Shown: positions 33,901-44,825 of the stretch, piece after piece | How positions within the stretch are numbered: position 1 is the stretch's first letter | Layout: each line of letters starts with the position of its first letter | Origin: Aureobasidium sp. EXF-3400 | Taxonomy: Eukaryota > Ascomycota > Dothideomycetes > Dothideales > Saccotheciaceae | DNA length: 64,000 nucleotides | Reading direction: 5' to 3' | Assembly: GCA_024195585.1 (NCBI GenBank) | Contig: SWBL01000095.1 | Span: forward strand, 62,001 to 126,000 | Made by a program: the position numbers and the translations under genes | Notes under the pieces: generated by a model | The model's input: only the letters and a program-made list of their open reading frames with translations | Told to the model about the DNA's origin: nothing | Database searches by the model: none

Positions 33901-35238
33901 TCACAGCAATTCCTCCAATGCTTTGTGCATATCACTCATCGACCTCGTCTTCCTGACCGGCGCCTTAACAGCAGTCTTGTCCTTACTCAAACTCTTGAGG
34001 AACTTCTCTCTATTGCCGCCGACCAGGTTCAAGTGCTCAGCTACAGTAGTAGCAGGTGTCTGTGCCAACCACTGCTCAGTACTGAAATCCTCAAACTTGC
34101 TCGCTCTAAACATTTCCAGCATCTCCACTGGCTCTGTGCCAATGTTTTCGACGTAATGTGCATTGTTCTTTGGCACAATGCCTACATCTCCAGCTTGATA
34201 GTTGAACGTTCTTGCATTCCCAGACGCAGCGAAAATCGTTACTCGAGCGTGTCCACGTAGGAAAAATGACCATTCGTCGGCGTTGGGGTGCCAGTGCATT
34301 TCTCTCAAACAACCAGGATTGATGATTACATGTGCTGCTGCTGTCGTTTTCGAGATAGGAAAATTGGAAGTGTCTGTGATGCGTACCTCGCCTCCTGGAA
34401 ACTTTTTTGGTGTTTGGGCGAGCATCCGATGGGTGAAGCGGTGTTTTGAAGGTGTACCCACATTTTTGCGGTCAGACTCTAAAGACCCAGGAATCGTGCC
34501 TTGGAAAATGTATTTTTCCTTCTCGGAGAGCAAATCAAAGATCTTTTCGTCGACGCGGAAGTTTTTCGCTAGGATTGACTTGGGCGTTCTTGCAATGTAA
34601 TCAGTAAGCAAAAACGTACTATCCTCTGAAAAGGTTCCATCGTCAAAGATCAGAAGGAATTCAACGCCTTCTTCGCCTGTTCCTTGAATACCGTGTGGAA
34701 ATCCGGTGGGGAAGTACCATAAATCGCCTTCGGAGAGGTCATCGATGTAGGAACCGCCTTCAAGGTCGAGGACACTGATGCGGCAGGTGCCTTTGATGAT
34801 ATATGCCCATTCGGATTCGTTGTGCCAGTGCAATTCGCGGTAGACTCCTGGGCCGAGACGCATGTTCACGCCTGCGAGTTCCTTTGAGGTAGGAAGTTCG
34901 CGGACGGTGGTTTCCCTTGCCCAGCCGCCTTCTTCGAGACGGACGTGGGAGTCTGTGAAGGACCTGTGGTGGTTGGTTTAGCGAAGGACATGATAATTTA
35001 GGCGCTGAGTTGGTACGAACCACTTCATGTTTGGCATCTTGCCATGGTCTGTTTCTGGTGGACAGACGGTATCTGGCTCTTGACGCATGCGGTCTGGGTT
35101 CTGAGGTCCAAGGATGTCATTGCCTTTCTTGCCGCGTCGAGGCATGGGACTGTAATCTTCTGTCAACGATGGATCTTTGAATTGATCGTTACAGTACTGA
35201 CACTGAGTCTTCTCCATGTTCGACCTTCTCAAACGCAT
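33901..35238 (-). CDS. Bicupin oxalate decarboxylase
   Basis: Mn-dependent two-cupin enzyme converting oxalate to formate and CO2, 426 aa from ATG 35238. Exons are 35021-35238 and 33901-34963, with a 57-bp intron splitting a Trp codon. Cupin 1 has ELHWHNESEWAY and a later FPHG. Cupin 2 has EMHWHPNADEWSFF and NAHYVEN; both keep the His-x-His...Glu...His metal set. The lid reads SEDST, close to the SENST lid whose Glu is the decarboxylase proton donor, so decarboxylase rather than oxidase is favoured. The start is uncertain: ATG at 35215 or 35145 (MPRRGKKGNDILG) may be used, and the longer form has an odd CQYCNDQF segment. No signal peptide is seen, suggesting an intracellular enzyme. A separate short upstream ORF starts at 35308. 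Confidence 0.87.
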
Positions 35239-36001
35239 CCAGAGCCTCGAGCAGCTTCAAGCTGGCAGCTCGTCTTTCTTCGAGAACGCTCTTTGGAAAT
35301 TTGGTCATTGTGAGTGGTGAGTCGTGTCAATGTTCAGGAATGTGTCAATGTCAATCTTCAAGAGAGCATCCAAGGTGTAAATACTCTTCAATGAGATGTT
35401 CAGAATGATGACTGGATCATGCTGTCAACATGAACGTTGTGTTTGATCTGCCGGTTATTGGTCTGAGGGTGAGTACGTCATGAAAACATGCGGGGAAGCC
35501 GCGAATGCATGCATCCATGTTCGGGGTCGAGTTCCGGGGTTTGACACATTTTCCTTCTCTCCTGTTTATGCTGTTGGTTAGTGAGACGATATGAGAGAAT
35601 TAGCAAGGGACGAACCCAATCGAAAGGCAGAATAACCTGGCCTCTACGAAGATTTGCGTCGCCGTACGAGACTATTTCTTGATTCGATGCGCCATCAAGG
35701 TAGGCAAAGCTTGAGGACGGAATGCTAAGGGAGAACAAATGCCTTCCAGCACTTTACTCTGAAGTTAACCATAAATCTAACAAACATATCAACAATCCTT
35801 GCCGTAGCTTCCACGGCCCGGATTCCATTATAAGAATGTGTTTGCAGATGTCACATCCACGAAATATCTTGCTGGCAGCTGGCTGTGGGCTTGTTTTTCT
35901 CTGCGACATTGATGACGACGGTGCACGGACGCAAAATTGTCTTTGGCAAAATCAATGACCAGCACCATCCTTTCAGCTTTTTTGCAAACACAGCAACCAC
36001 C
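35239..36001. other. Divergent promoter region
   Basis: About 760 bp between the oxalate decarboxylase and DUF1275 genes, so probably both promoters. It contains the motif at 35478-35495. Confidence 0.45.
35478..35495. promoter_or_regulatory. Shared promoter motif TCATGAAAACATGCGGGG
   Basis: One mismatch in 18 to the copy at 14119-14136 in the GH31 promoter. It includes a CreA-like GCGGGG. Located about 240 bp upstream of the oxalate decarboxylase start. Confidence 0.3.
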
Positions 36002-36836
36002 ATGCCGGACGTCGAGGATAACCAAGGACAAGGGAAGAGCCGTATGAGCTCGGTGCGGGATCACTTCGACGCAGAACTTACAGAATCATGGGGCGACTCG
36101 GTCCTTATCGCCAGTAGCTTCATCACTGGTCTACTGGACTCGGCGGTATTCAATGTGTGGAACTGCTTCGTTTCGATGCAGACGGGTAAGATATGTCATC
36201 CATATCAGAGAACCCTCACGACTAACGTCGGCAGGTAATACACTTTATCTCGGTCTTGGTGTTTCTGGGCAACCCAAATCATCGCCATGGCGCTGGGCGA
36301 AGTCTGGAATGTCCATCATTTCATTCGTGATGGGCGCATTCATCTTCAGCCGCTTCATGAGATATCTTGGACCTCTTCGCCGAAGTACACTGGTATACTC
36401 TTGGTTAATCCAGGCTGTGTTGATATACATCTGCGCCGTCCTGGAAAACACTGGTGTCGTTCCCAACAATGCAGGCGACGTTTTGCCCGACAACTTCATC
36501 GTCCTTTTGCCCTTAGGCCTGTTATCGGTGCAATCCGCCGGCCAAATGGCCATGTCGAGGATTCTCGGTTATGGCGAAGTCACCAGTGTCGTCCTAACAA
36601 GCTCATACTTTGATTTTGCTTTTGACGACAAAGTGTTCGACGGACCAACTCGTAACGTTAAACGCAACCGCCGATTAGGAAGCATGCTGATGGTGGTTTT
36701 GGGTGCCATTACCGGTGGCTTTTTAACCCAGGACGAAGATATCTCGAAGGTTTTGTGGTTTGCCGGATCGCTCAAAGTCGCAATCGCAATCTTATGGATG
36801 TTCTGGAAGTCGAAGGGATCAGTTAGATTGGAATAA
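36002..36836 (+). CDS. DUF1275 (YoaK-like) integral membrane protein
   Basis: A 261-aa polytopic membrane protein of the DUF1275/YoaK family, which is widespread in bacteria and fungi but of unknown biochemical role. Exons are 36002-36185 and 36235-36836; a 49-bp intron interrupts the family motif MQTGNTLYLGLG, a strong check on the splice. Other family segments are SFITGLLDSAVFNVWNCFVSMQTG, MGAFIFSRF and SAGQMAMSRILGYGEVTSVVLTS. About six hydrophobic helices are visible, with loops rich in charged residues. It is transcribed away from the oxalate decarboxylase gene. Confidence 0.85.
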
Positions 36837-36869
36837 TGAAGTCCACGTGGCTCGAGTCAATGGAAGGAG

Positions 36870-37310
36870 AGGTTGACAGATGCCATCAGAGAGCGAGATT
36901 GGCAGTCGTAGTGGTGCTCGTCAATATCCGGCCCGACATGACTCTGAAGCTTATCCAACAACATGGGCATGAGCCCTAATCGTCAACAATTTGATATCTC
37001 CTCACCTGACTCCGTATCAATGTCCACGGGGATTCCGTTTGTGTAGCGCGTGTGCCTTCAAACAGCATTTTGTGGTGCTCACGAAGCTGCTCCTCGGCTT
37101 CATTAAACCTGACAAAACCAAAGCCTGTCAAGAAAATTTCAGCGCCGTGACTGAGTCGTACATGTCCGAGTGTAATGCACGCCATCCCGGTGGTCGCGCA
37201 AGTCGATCTTCACTATAATCTCCAGACTGTCTCCATCATTTGAGTAGATCCTTCGCTTCGAGATGACCTTGAACAATTACCGGTGGCCCAATTCCGGAGT
37301 GGATTCCTGT
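36870..37310 (-). pseudogene. Coding-like minus-strand fragments, possible broken gene
   Basis: Three adjoining minus-strand frames look protein-like: one with RRIYSNDGDSLEIIVKID, one with GFGFVRFNEAEEQLREHH, and one with MPMLLDKLQSHVGPDIDE. Candidate introns linking them are short or frame-breaking. No single convincing model emerged and no family is recognised. It may be a small multi-exon gene or a relic. Confidence 0.25.
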
Positions 37311-38149
37311 ATGACATGTTGGTTCATCATATATGGGACTTTTTTTTGCTTACAAACGAAAGAGGTGATTTTTTTGCTTATGCTAGTATCAGAAAGACAC
37401 AGTTGCCTCCGGCAGCAGTGGCGTGGCCAAAGAGAGCCGATAGAATGTCGCTTTTGGTGGGCACTATCCTGCTTCTTGATGGTGTTGTGCATTTCCAGAG
37501 TTACGATGTAACAGTCTTGAGCACATGGGCACCGATTGCCACGAAGGAGTGACCTGTCGTTCCTTACTCGTGTTGCGAATGCGCACTTCGCGTCCAGTGA
37601 TTTGACTTTGACAGAAGATTTGATCATTTCGGCATTCTTGTCAAGATTGTGCAGCGCACATTCGATCGCGCGGTTCTTTGAAAGACATCACTCCACTCCA
37701 GTCCGAGGATCATATGCAGCTGCTTCGTACGTATCGGGCGGAATCCCAAGGGGTTGTCTCATCCTTTCGCACATTTATCCACCGTAATGTTTGGTAAAGA
37801 GGGGGGAGTAAAGTGTGAGACAGGGTCGGTAGGGCAGTACGGCAAAAGTCGAAGGTTTGGTTTGGTAAAAAAGCCACCGACGCCACGGCCCACCCAAACA
37901 CTTCGGTCCCTTTGGACCCTCTCTTTAGCCTTCGCTTATGGAAACACAAGACAACATCGCTTTCAGTTGCCTATGTCTGGTGCAGTGTTATTGTAAGCGT
38001 ACATGCAAGAATATCTCCACTGCTTGGTGACTTTCATGACATTATGTCGACAGCCTAGCGCTAAATCTATGAATAGGCCGAGCAACCGGTATGATCTACA
38101 AGGGGGATCTGCGAGACTAAAGTCTGCAACCTTCGACTGAAGGGAATGG

Positions 38150-38300
38150 ATACAATTCTCCCCGTGTGCGAAAGACAGTCACAGTGTAGCTATAGAAATG
38201 CACAGTACTTTGAGAAGAATGTAGTTTCTACAGAGAGAACCTGATGGAAAAGCGATTAGTTGCAGATTGTGACTGTCTACAGCACACGGGGATGATGTAT
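38150..38300. mobile_element. MITE-like hairpin element (putative)
   Basis: CCCCGTGTGCGAAAGACAGTCAC (positions 38160-38182, shown only as the arm) pairs with 38269-38291 at 20 of 23 positions, and weaker pairing continues on both sides. The approximately 132-bp unit has no coding capacity. The inner part resembles 15808-15872. No clear target-site duplication was found, so the mobile origin is inferred. Confidence 0.4.
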
Positions 38301-39650
38301 GTCATTTTTAACTGTCTTGGAGTCACTTTACTACGAAATTCGAAGTCTCACGAAGAGCAAAGAAGACTTGAATAGATACGGAGCTTGAATCGACTTCGAG
38401 ACGAGTATCAGTAGTTGTTCAATGGCGTGCGGACCTCACACCGTTCACAACGTCTCTGCATGGTCAACAGATGCTTAACATGTACACATGTTGAGAACAG
38501 AGCGGATCTTGTGCTTGGCGTTGTACCGATCAAGAAGTCCGAGCGCTTGCACACACTCTAAATCGACTCCTCTGTGGAGAGAGAAAAACGAATCCTTCCG
38601 CGCACTCGCGCCCTACTCTTAGCTTCCATCCCGAGTTTCCCGAGAAGAAGAGGAGAACGCGAGCCTTGCCAGAACGATCCCGATGTGCTTCTCAAGAAGG
38701 TAGGTGATGTATCACTCGGAGTGTTGATCATTTCTTCCATGCGAGGACCATGCGAAGCTATTGCTCCAGTATCGACAAAACCTTCCGCTCTGCTCGTCCG
38801 ATACCTGCTTACACGAGGTCACCATGCATGAACCGTCGACTTGCAGAAAACCTTCTCCATCTACAAACGGTCGAACAACAGACTCTCGCAGTTGAATCGT
38901 AGAAGCTCACTCAAGTCTCACTCCCATTCAACTCCCCAGCATTCCCAAAGCTTCTAAGCAAAGGTTTCACTTCGAAACACGAGTTAGCGTCGAAAACGTT
39001 CATTCTTTGACTGAAGCCATCCAGTCAGAAACCAACGGGTCCAGCCATGGTCCGAGTCAGCTGGATCAATTCGGATCTTTCTTGCCGCAGTACCTGAACG
39101 CCATCTTTTCTGGGACGGCACGGGCTGGTCCTGCAAAAGGTTAGGTCCCGTCTCTAGAGGTTCCATGCCTTTGACTTTGTCTGCCAAAATAGTGCCCCAT
39201 CTGCACGTCGTGCACTGTCTAATTTCGAAACATCATCGGGATCCATTATTACCACGCCAAGTTCGTCTACACAGGGCCCGGACGGCAGGTGCAGACAGGA
39301 GACTATTGTCTCACCTTGCGATTTGAGATCTCACTCACCTGCCAAGAAAGTCTGTGAGTACAGCGTCAGTGGTATGAGGTCCGTCCGTGATGAGCCTATG
39401 CTACTGTGAGCATGGTACACAGCCTCGAGGTGGACATTGCTTTACGGATGAGAACGATCGGGTCCCAAAATGGTTGCATCACTCAGATCGAGAGCCGAAA
39501 ACATCAACTGGAGTGTAAGTAGAGCCTCTAGAGGTGAGTTTGGTATAAGAATCACCACCTCCCACCACTACCAAACACCTCCTCATCACTATCATCCGCT
39601 TTCTTTTCTCATCTACCTGTTCCTTCGTTCTATCAGGTATCATTTCAAAG

Positions 39651-41275
39651 ATGCGTTCTACCGCCTTCGCTTTGGCCGCCGTTGCTGGCATGGCCGCTGC
39701 CTCTCCCATGCCCCAGGACCTCGACTTCTCTATGCTGGACTCCGCTCCTGAGGTCGCTACTGGGCCTACTGGTGTCGCCGTCGTCGAGGAGGCTTCCATT
39801 GCTAGCACTGTTGCCGTCAGCACTGTTGCTACTGCCAGCGCTACTGCCACCGCTGGCGCCAAGCGTGACCTTGAGAAGCGTACCTTCGGTCTCTTGAACC
39901 CCTGGTACTTCTACAAGGGTCTCGAGTGTGAGATCTTCCACAACTGCGGCAGCCAGGGCAGCTCCCAGCAGGGCTGGGGCTGTGGCAAGCCTACTCAGAC
40001 CAGCGCTACCTGGTCCCTGATCACCACCTCTGCTCCTCCCACCAACCTTCCTGCCTACTCTTACAGCACCCCCTCGGGCTCTTCTACCGCTGATGCCGTC
40101 ACTGGCTCTTCCTCCGCTGCTGTTTCGACCTCCAGCTCGGCTGCTGGCACTACTACTCAGGCTCCCAGCACTACTGCTGATTCTAGCGCCCCCTGCCCTA
40201 CCAGCCCCGAGGAGGGCACCTACTGTGGGTTCATCAACCCAGAAGATGCGTGCGCGCCTCAACCTGCAAGATTTCTCCTTTCCAATCTTCTCAGGATACA
40301 ATGCTAACTAAGTTTCAGGGTGGCTACGGTCCTCAGGTCCAGCCCGACACTGTCGACGCTTTCTACTCTTACGCTCCTTTCCACTCCATGGCATCTGCTG
40401 CCCCTACTGTCGTCCCCAGCTCGGACAAGACTCAGTACACTCAGGTCTTCAAGGACCTTGACGCTGCCGTCTCTGCTAACTCCTACATTGGTCTTTACAC
40501 CTTGACCTCCTACAACGCCCAGGAGTGCGCTGCCAAGTGTGATGACACTGACCTCTGCACTTCGTTCAACATCTACATTGAGCGTGACCCCAGCCTTGCC
40601 CCTGCCAACAACGACAACACCACCTACACTCCTTGGGAGACTTACTGCCCTAACCCCTCTTCCATCACCAACTACAAGTGCACTCTCTGGGGATCTACTC
40701 TCTCTGCCGATCTCGCCACCAACAAGGGCGACTACCGCGAGCAGTTCCAGACTGTCATCACCGGCTCCGATGCCTACGACAAGACCAACGTCACCACTCC
40801 TTCTTGCTCGGTCCCTGATGCTCCTGCCAGCAGCTCCGCCATCGCTTCTTCCGTTGTTTCTCCTTCCAAGCCCACTGGCCCTGCCGCTCCTCCCGCTGGT
40901 GGCCCCAAGAAGCCTACCCTGAAGCCCGGCCAGAACTGCGGCCCCAAGGCCATCTCCGCCCCCAAGTACCACATGGGCAGCAAGTTCATCCCCGGTCCCT
41001 TCAACCCCCAGGTCTGCGCCAACTACGCCATTGAGCAGAACACCTTCAACCGCAACGCCGCCGTCAAGGCCGGCAAGCACAGCTACACCCCTTGCAAGAT
41101 GTTCAACTCGTACTTCTTGCACAAGGACAACAAGCCTTTCGGTACTTACTGCTCGCTGTTCGGCGCTGCTCTCGACCACAACAAGTACGCTACTTTCGGT
41201 GGCAGTGGTTCCTACCAGACTCACCAGTCTTGGACTTTCGAGTTTGAGTTTGATGTTAGCTACTCCAGATGTTAA
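39651..41275 (+). CDS. Abundant-type secreted protein with Kex2 sites, Cys-rich
   Basis: A 523-aa secreted protein of a family I do not recognise by name. Exons are 39651-40265 and 40319-41275. The 53-bp intron appears to be GC-AG (GCAAGA...TTTCAG) with a good CTAAC branch site; it joins DACAPQP to GGYGPQVQPDTV in frame. Residues 1-17 form a signal peptide. Lys-Arg sites at 71-72 and 76-77 suggest Kex2 removal of a propeptide. Ser/Thr-rich stretches near residues 120-190 and Pro-rich linkers near 400 separate two cysteine-containing regions (for example ECAAKCDDTDLCTSFNIY, which resembles a PAN/apple-like Cys pattern). Codon use is extremely biased toward C-ending codons, suggesting very high expression. 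Probably a cell-wall or extracellular protein. Confidence 0.8.
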
Positions 41276-42214
41276 ATTATCTGTGAGGGGACTTCGTTTC
41301 CTGGAATATGGAACGATTGGAGAAGAAAGGAGAACTAATTACTATCATTAATATTCACAAAGCACGTCCTTGATGGAGTGTCTCCGAGAAAGAGAGGACA
41401 AAGGGATAAAGCAACAGAACTATCATTAATATCACGAGCCCCTGTACAAAATTTTAGCATTCTATTTAGCCAGATTTACGAATCAATTCATTGTTTACAT
41501 TCAACATACTTGCTCCAAATATGCTACTCAAGAATTACATCTGATGCAATGCATGATATCTTCCAAGAAAAAAAAAAGCGGGATCTTGAGAGTTTAATGA
41601 AGCCTTTTGCCATATCAGACTTTCCTTGAAGCGCTTCTTCTATGAACATCGTTGTGCAGCTCGACAGCTGCTGCATCGAATAAACTTTCAGAATGAAGAT
41701 ACGCGTCGGTCGCGGCAGAAGAGATGAGTTGCCAGCTTGTTGGCTGCGATTAACACCCATGGGATTCTCAAGGCACCGTCGGTGCGACACAAAGATTGAG
41801 TATTAAGAAACGCATTGCTGAGGGTTTGTCACTTTATAGCACATGGAGAAGAGGGTTGTGCACAATTGATAAGTCGGAAGTTGCGAGGTCTCAAATAGTC
41901 AAAACACCTTCGTTCTTTCCTTTCAAGATGATGCTGGTAGACTCCAAGAATTGACACTCCACAGGAAAGTGCTTATGACCCGGTGCCTTCCTCAGAGCTC
42001 CAATTCTGCAAACAGCAGAACTCCTTGTTGCCTCGTGCTCGGAGCGGGTCATTGCGTGTTCAAGCAAGTTCCGGCTCACTTCTGCACTGCGTTTGCACGC
42101 TACCCTTTGTGGGCATTTGTACCATCAACTTGCTTTCACTTCCACTTTTTCAACCCTTCAACTTGACACACTCAATCTTCTAATCCCAGCACATCCTCCA
42201 CCACGCATCACAAG
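41276..42214. other. Intergenic
   Basis: About 940 bp, AT-richer near the 5' part. ACTATCATTAATAT occurs twice (41340-41353 and 41419-41432). No gene or RNA supported. Confidence 0.4.
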
Positions 42215-43405
42215 ATGGCGTTGCCTGGCATCGAAGGATTCAAGAATGTGTACGAAATTCTGGAAGCTGTGTCAGCTGGCGACAAAGTCAGACTCCGTCG
42301 CGCTGCACGCAAGATCCGTCTCGTCTTGATGTGTGCCGACGACACTTGTCTGAGCGAAGAGCACCGCGCCTGTTTGACTGCCATCCTCGGTCTTCTGGTG
42401 ACCGACTGGGACGAAGCTGAGGTGAGCTGTCCCTAATGATTGCAAACATTACCAGCACTGACAGCCTGAATAGAAACTCCGTCTCGAGGCAGCTCAATCA
42501 TACCTTCATGTACGCGCCAAGGCAGCTCTCTGCTGCGAGAACGCCATTGCTCGTGTCGAAAACAAGTTGCGCCACCTCCTGCTGGAAGAGCTCAACGGCA
42601 AACAGAACAAATACACACCTCCTGGAAAGACCTTGAAGAGCATTAAAGTCCGCAATGAGCGCGAAGCGAAGCAGAACTTGCAAGAGCTTGGCCTGGAATT
42701 CAGATACCCCTTGTTGAAGAAGTATCCTGAACGCGCCTTTGCTCACTCCGCCTTGAAAGATGTGCTTGAAGGAAGAGCCCTCGAACAGGTAAGTCAAGAA
42801 CTTACAAGTTGTGATACACTGCTGACTCGATTCAGAAATTCAACGGCTTTGTCGAAGTTGAAGATGCGGATCTGCTGGACTTCCTCTTTGACGGCTATTT
42901 CGAAGCACTCTCGGCGCATCACAAGATGGACGCTCTCAACGACTTCGACCCTGACATCGACGAGGCTCCCATTGCCACTTTCTCCAAGACAGAAACTTCA
43001 ACTACTGTATCCCAGCCCAAGATCCTGTCGTCCGAGGAAGCCGAGCGCAAGAGAGTCAAGAACAAGAAGCGCAACCTGCGTAAGAGAGTCGCCGAGAAGG
43101 CTAAGAAGAAGGAGAATGTCGCTTCGACCTCCGCACCTGAGGTTGAAGCCAACGCCGAGCCCAAGGTGAAGCTGGAGTCAAGCATGGCTCTTATCAAGAT
43201 CAGCTCGTCGTCGGAAAGTCCGTCGTCAGACAACGATGCACTTCCAAAGATCAAGTTTGTTCCCCAGCCCAAGGACAAGGTTTGGATGAGGCATCCTTGT
43301 TTGAGCTCGGAAGAATGTAACGACTTCTTCACACAGCTCCAGGAGGCTATGCTTCGCGTGCCTACAGCCAACTTGGAGAGACGTGTTTATGGTTCCCAGA
43401 CTTGA
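42215..43405 (+). CDS. Hypothetical basic protein, probably nuclear
   Basis: Three exons (42215-42421, 42474-42788, 42836-43405) give 363 aa in frame. The first about 200 residues are mostly helical and charged (AGDKVRLRRAARKIRLVLM, AKAALCCENAIARVENKLR). The middle part has a strongly basic helix, KRVKNKKRNLRKRVAEKAKKK split by a few residues, fitting a nuclear or nucleolar signal. The tail has a Ser-rich stretch and VWMRHPCLSSEECNDFFTQL. No known domain is recognised. Regular introns and consistent codon use support a real gene. Confidence 0.7.
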
Positions 43406-43841
43406 TCGCTCAGTGAAAATGCAGAGGACTGCCACGGAGGGTTATTTGCTAAGTCTGCAAGATTAGAGACCTCGAGCGGGTTTGGAATTTTAGAAGCTGG
43501 GCATGGCTTTGTACAGTAGTTCCATCACGTATTGAAGACTTGTGTTCGTCGCGACGCGTATCACTGTTCCATGTTCGTTGGTCACCAACATTGCATACAT
43601 GTGTGTCGCACGCAATTGATGGGTTAAGAACAAGCATGTTGAATCGCCTGCACTTCTTCGCGGGTATATATGGGCAGTAGATGCACGAGAAGTTGAAGGA
43701 AAGAACTCTCGAGGAGGACAGAAATTGGGTTGAATCCGCGGGCTTGGCAAATGTCACAGACAAAGGCACACTCGATCCAAAAACAACTTCATTTCATCAA
43801 GGAAATACATCTCTCCTGATCTCACTGACTCAAAGTCCTTC
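43406..43841. other. Convergent intergenic region
   Basis: About 440 bp between convergent gene ends. Nothing recognised. Confidence 0.4.
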
Positions 43842-44825
43842 CTATGGACTGCTTGCAGGACGCCAGCGATTAGCCAGAGCAGCATTGTGGCCAACCTTGT
43901 TGTGGATGCCGACGAGTACGGTGCCCTTCTTGCCGACACTCACATCTCCAATCTTCTGCTTCACGTCCGACACCTCTTCGACATTACTTATTCCGACGGC
44001 GCCATAGCCCAATTCTGCGATGGTGACGTTTCCGATATCCTGGTTGGTTCGAGTCGCGACCGATGACTTTGCGACGTACTCGCTCACGGTCGCAAATTGA
44101 CTGACCACCATACGGGCTCGAGAGATATCGCGGAGTTCTTCTTCGACTCTTTCTACGTCGTCGATGTCGCCAGTATCTTCCGACTGCTTTTTGACGATCT
44201 GGAGTCGTTCCTCCTCTGGTCGCAGACCCTCGATCACAGCTCTTTGAGCAGCCAGGAGTCTGGTAGCCTCTCTTTCTTGCGTCATCAGCTCGAAGATACG
44301 TTCTGTGGTGCGCGTGTTCTCGACCTGCCCTTGTCTACGAATCGTCAGCGTTTCAAGTCGACCAGAAGACGACTGGTCTACGTACAAGGCACAACAGTTC
44401 AAGGCCAACATCACCGTGTCCTTACAACTACCCAGTTGTACGGATAGCTGAGCCATCTTAGTACTGTGTAAGACGACGTTAATGTTGTCGAGGAAAGACA
44501 GTTTGTCGCCGGACATTGAGTGTCTGGTCCATTGTTTCAAGGTAGACGCGAAGTTCTCGCAAACAGTCTTTAGCGTTTTCAATGCCTGAGATAGTCTGGA
44601 TTCGTCCAACAATTTATGCCAAGTTGTTGTCTGTCCGCCACTATCCAAGATCTTCTCGAGGTGACGAACGACCGACTCGGTATCGTTGAGCTCGGCTCTT
44701 ATCTGACAGACTGCTGTGGGTGCGCTTTCGATCTTGTCGATCAAGTCGATAGTTGCGTGTATCGCGTGGGCAGCAGCGGCGACGATGCCAACCACACCAG
44801 CTACAATGCTGAACGGATCGGTCAT
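43842..44825 (-). CDS. HeLo-like (PigL_N-type) protein with C-terminal amyloid-like repeats
   Basis: Intronless 327-aa protein, inferred executor partner of the adjacent NLR. Residues 1-130 match the fungal STAND/HeLo-like N-terminal domain (PigL_N type): MTDPFSIVAGVVGIVAAAAH followed by amphipathic helices. Related HeLo domains insert into membranes and trigger cell death when multimerised. Residues about 160-255 are predicted coiled coil, Glu/Arg-rich. The C-terminus has two pseudo-repeats 28 residues apart: 264-282 (IGNVTIAELGYGAVGISNV) and 292-310 (IGDVSVGKKGTVLVGIHNK). Both align gaplessly with residues 12-30 of the divergent NLR. This is the two-repeat layout of the HET-s/HET-S prion-forming domain. 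Function is inferred from architecture and neighbour, not shown. Confidence 0.8.
   Translation of the reverse strand: MTDPFSIVAGVVGIVAAAAHAIHATIDLIDKIESAPTAVCQIRAELNDTESVVRHLEKILDSGGQTTTWHKLLDESRLSQALKTLKTVCENFASTLKQWTRHSMSGDKLSFLDNINVVLHSTKMAQLSVQLGSCKDTVMLALNCCALYVDQSSSGRLETLTIRRQGQVENTRTTERIFELMTQEREATRLLAAQRAVIEGLRPEEERLQIVKKQSEDTGDIDDVERVEEELRDISRARMVVSQFATVSEYVAKSSVATRTNQDIGNVTIAELGYGAVGISNVEEVSDVKQKIGDVSVGKKGTVLVGIHNKVGHNAALANRWRPASSP
43893..44036 (-). other. Two amyloid-motif pseudo-repeats in the HeLo-like protein
   Basis: Encodes residues 264-311. The shared pattern with the NLR copy is I-G-[DN]-V-[TS]-[LIV]-x7-[FV]-G-I-x-N. The second repeat also shows V-G-K-x-x-x-V-L-[VI]-G, close to the R2 segment of HET-s. 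Confidence 0.65.

Larger units (their letters stand above)
36837..39650. other. Gene-poor 2.8-kb region
   Basis: No intact gene called. It contains scattered minus-strand coding-like frames at 36870-37310 and a hairpin/MITE-like element at 38150-38300. The 3' end is the pyrimidine-rich promoter and leader of the secreted protein gene. This is the best candidate here for decayed mobile or gene-relic DNA. Confidence 0.4.

Noticed and set aside
39645..40301. 218-codon minus-strand frame
   Set aside because: Antisense to the same secreted-protein gene; low-complexity Gly/Ser/Arg sequence.
40304..41224. 306-codon minus-strand frame
   Set aside because: Antisense to the highly biased secreted-protein gene; strong codon bias creates long antisense frames.
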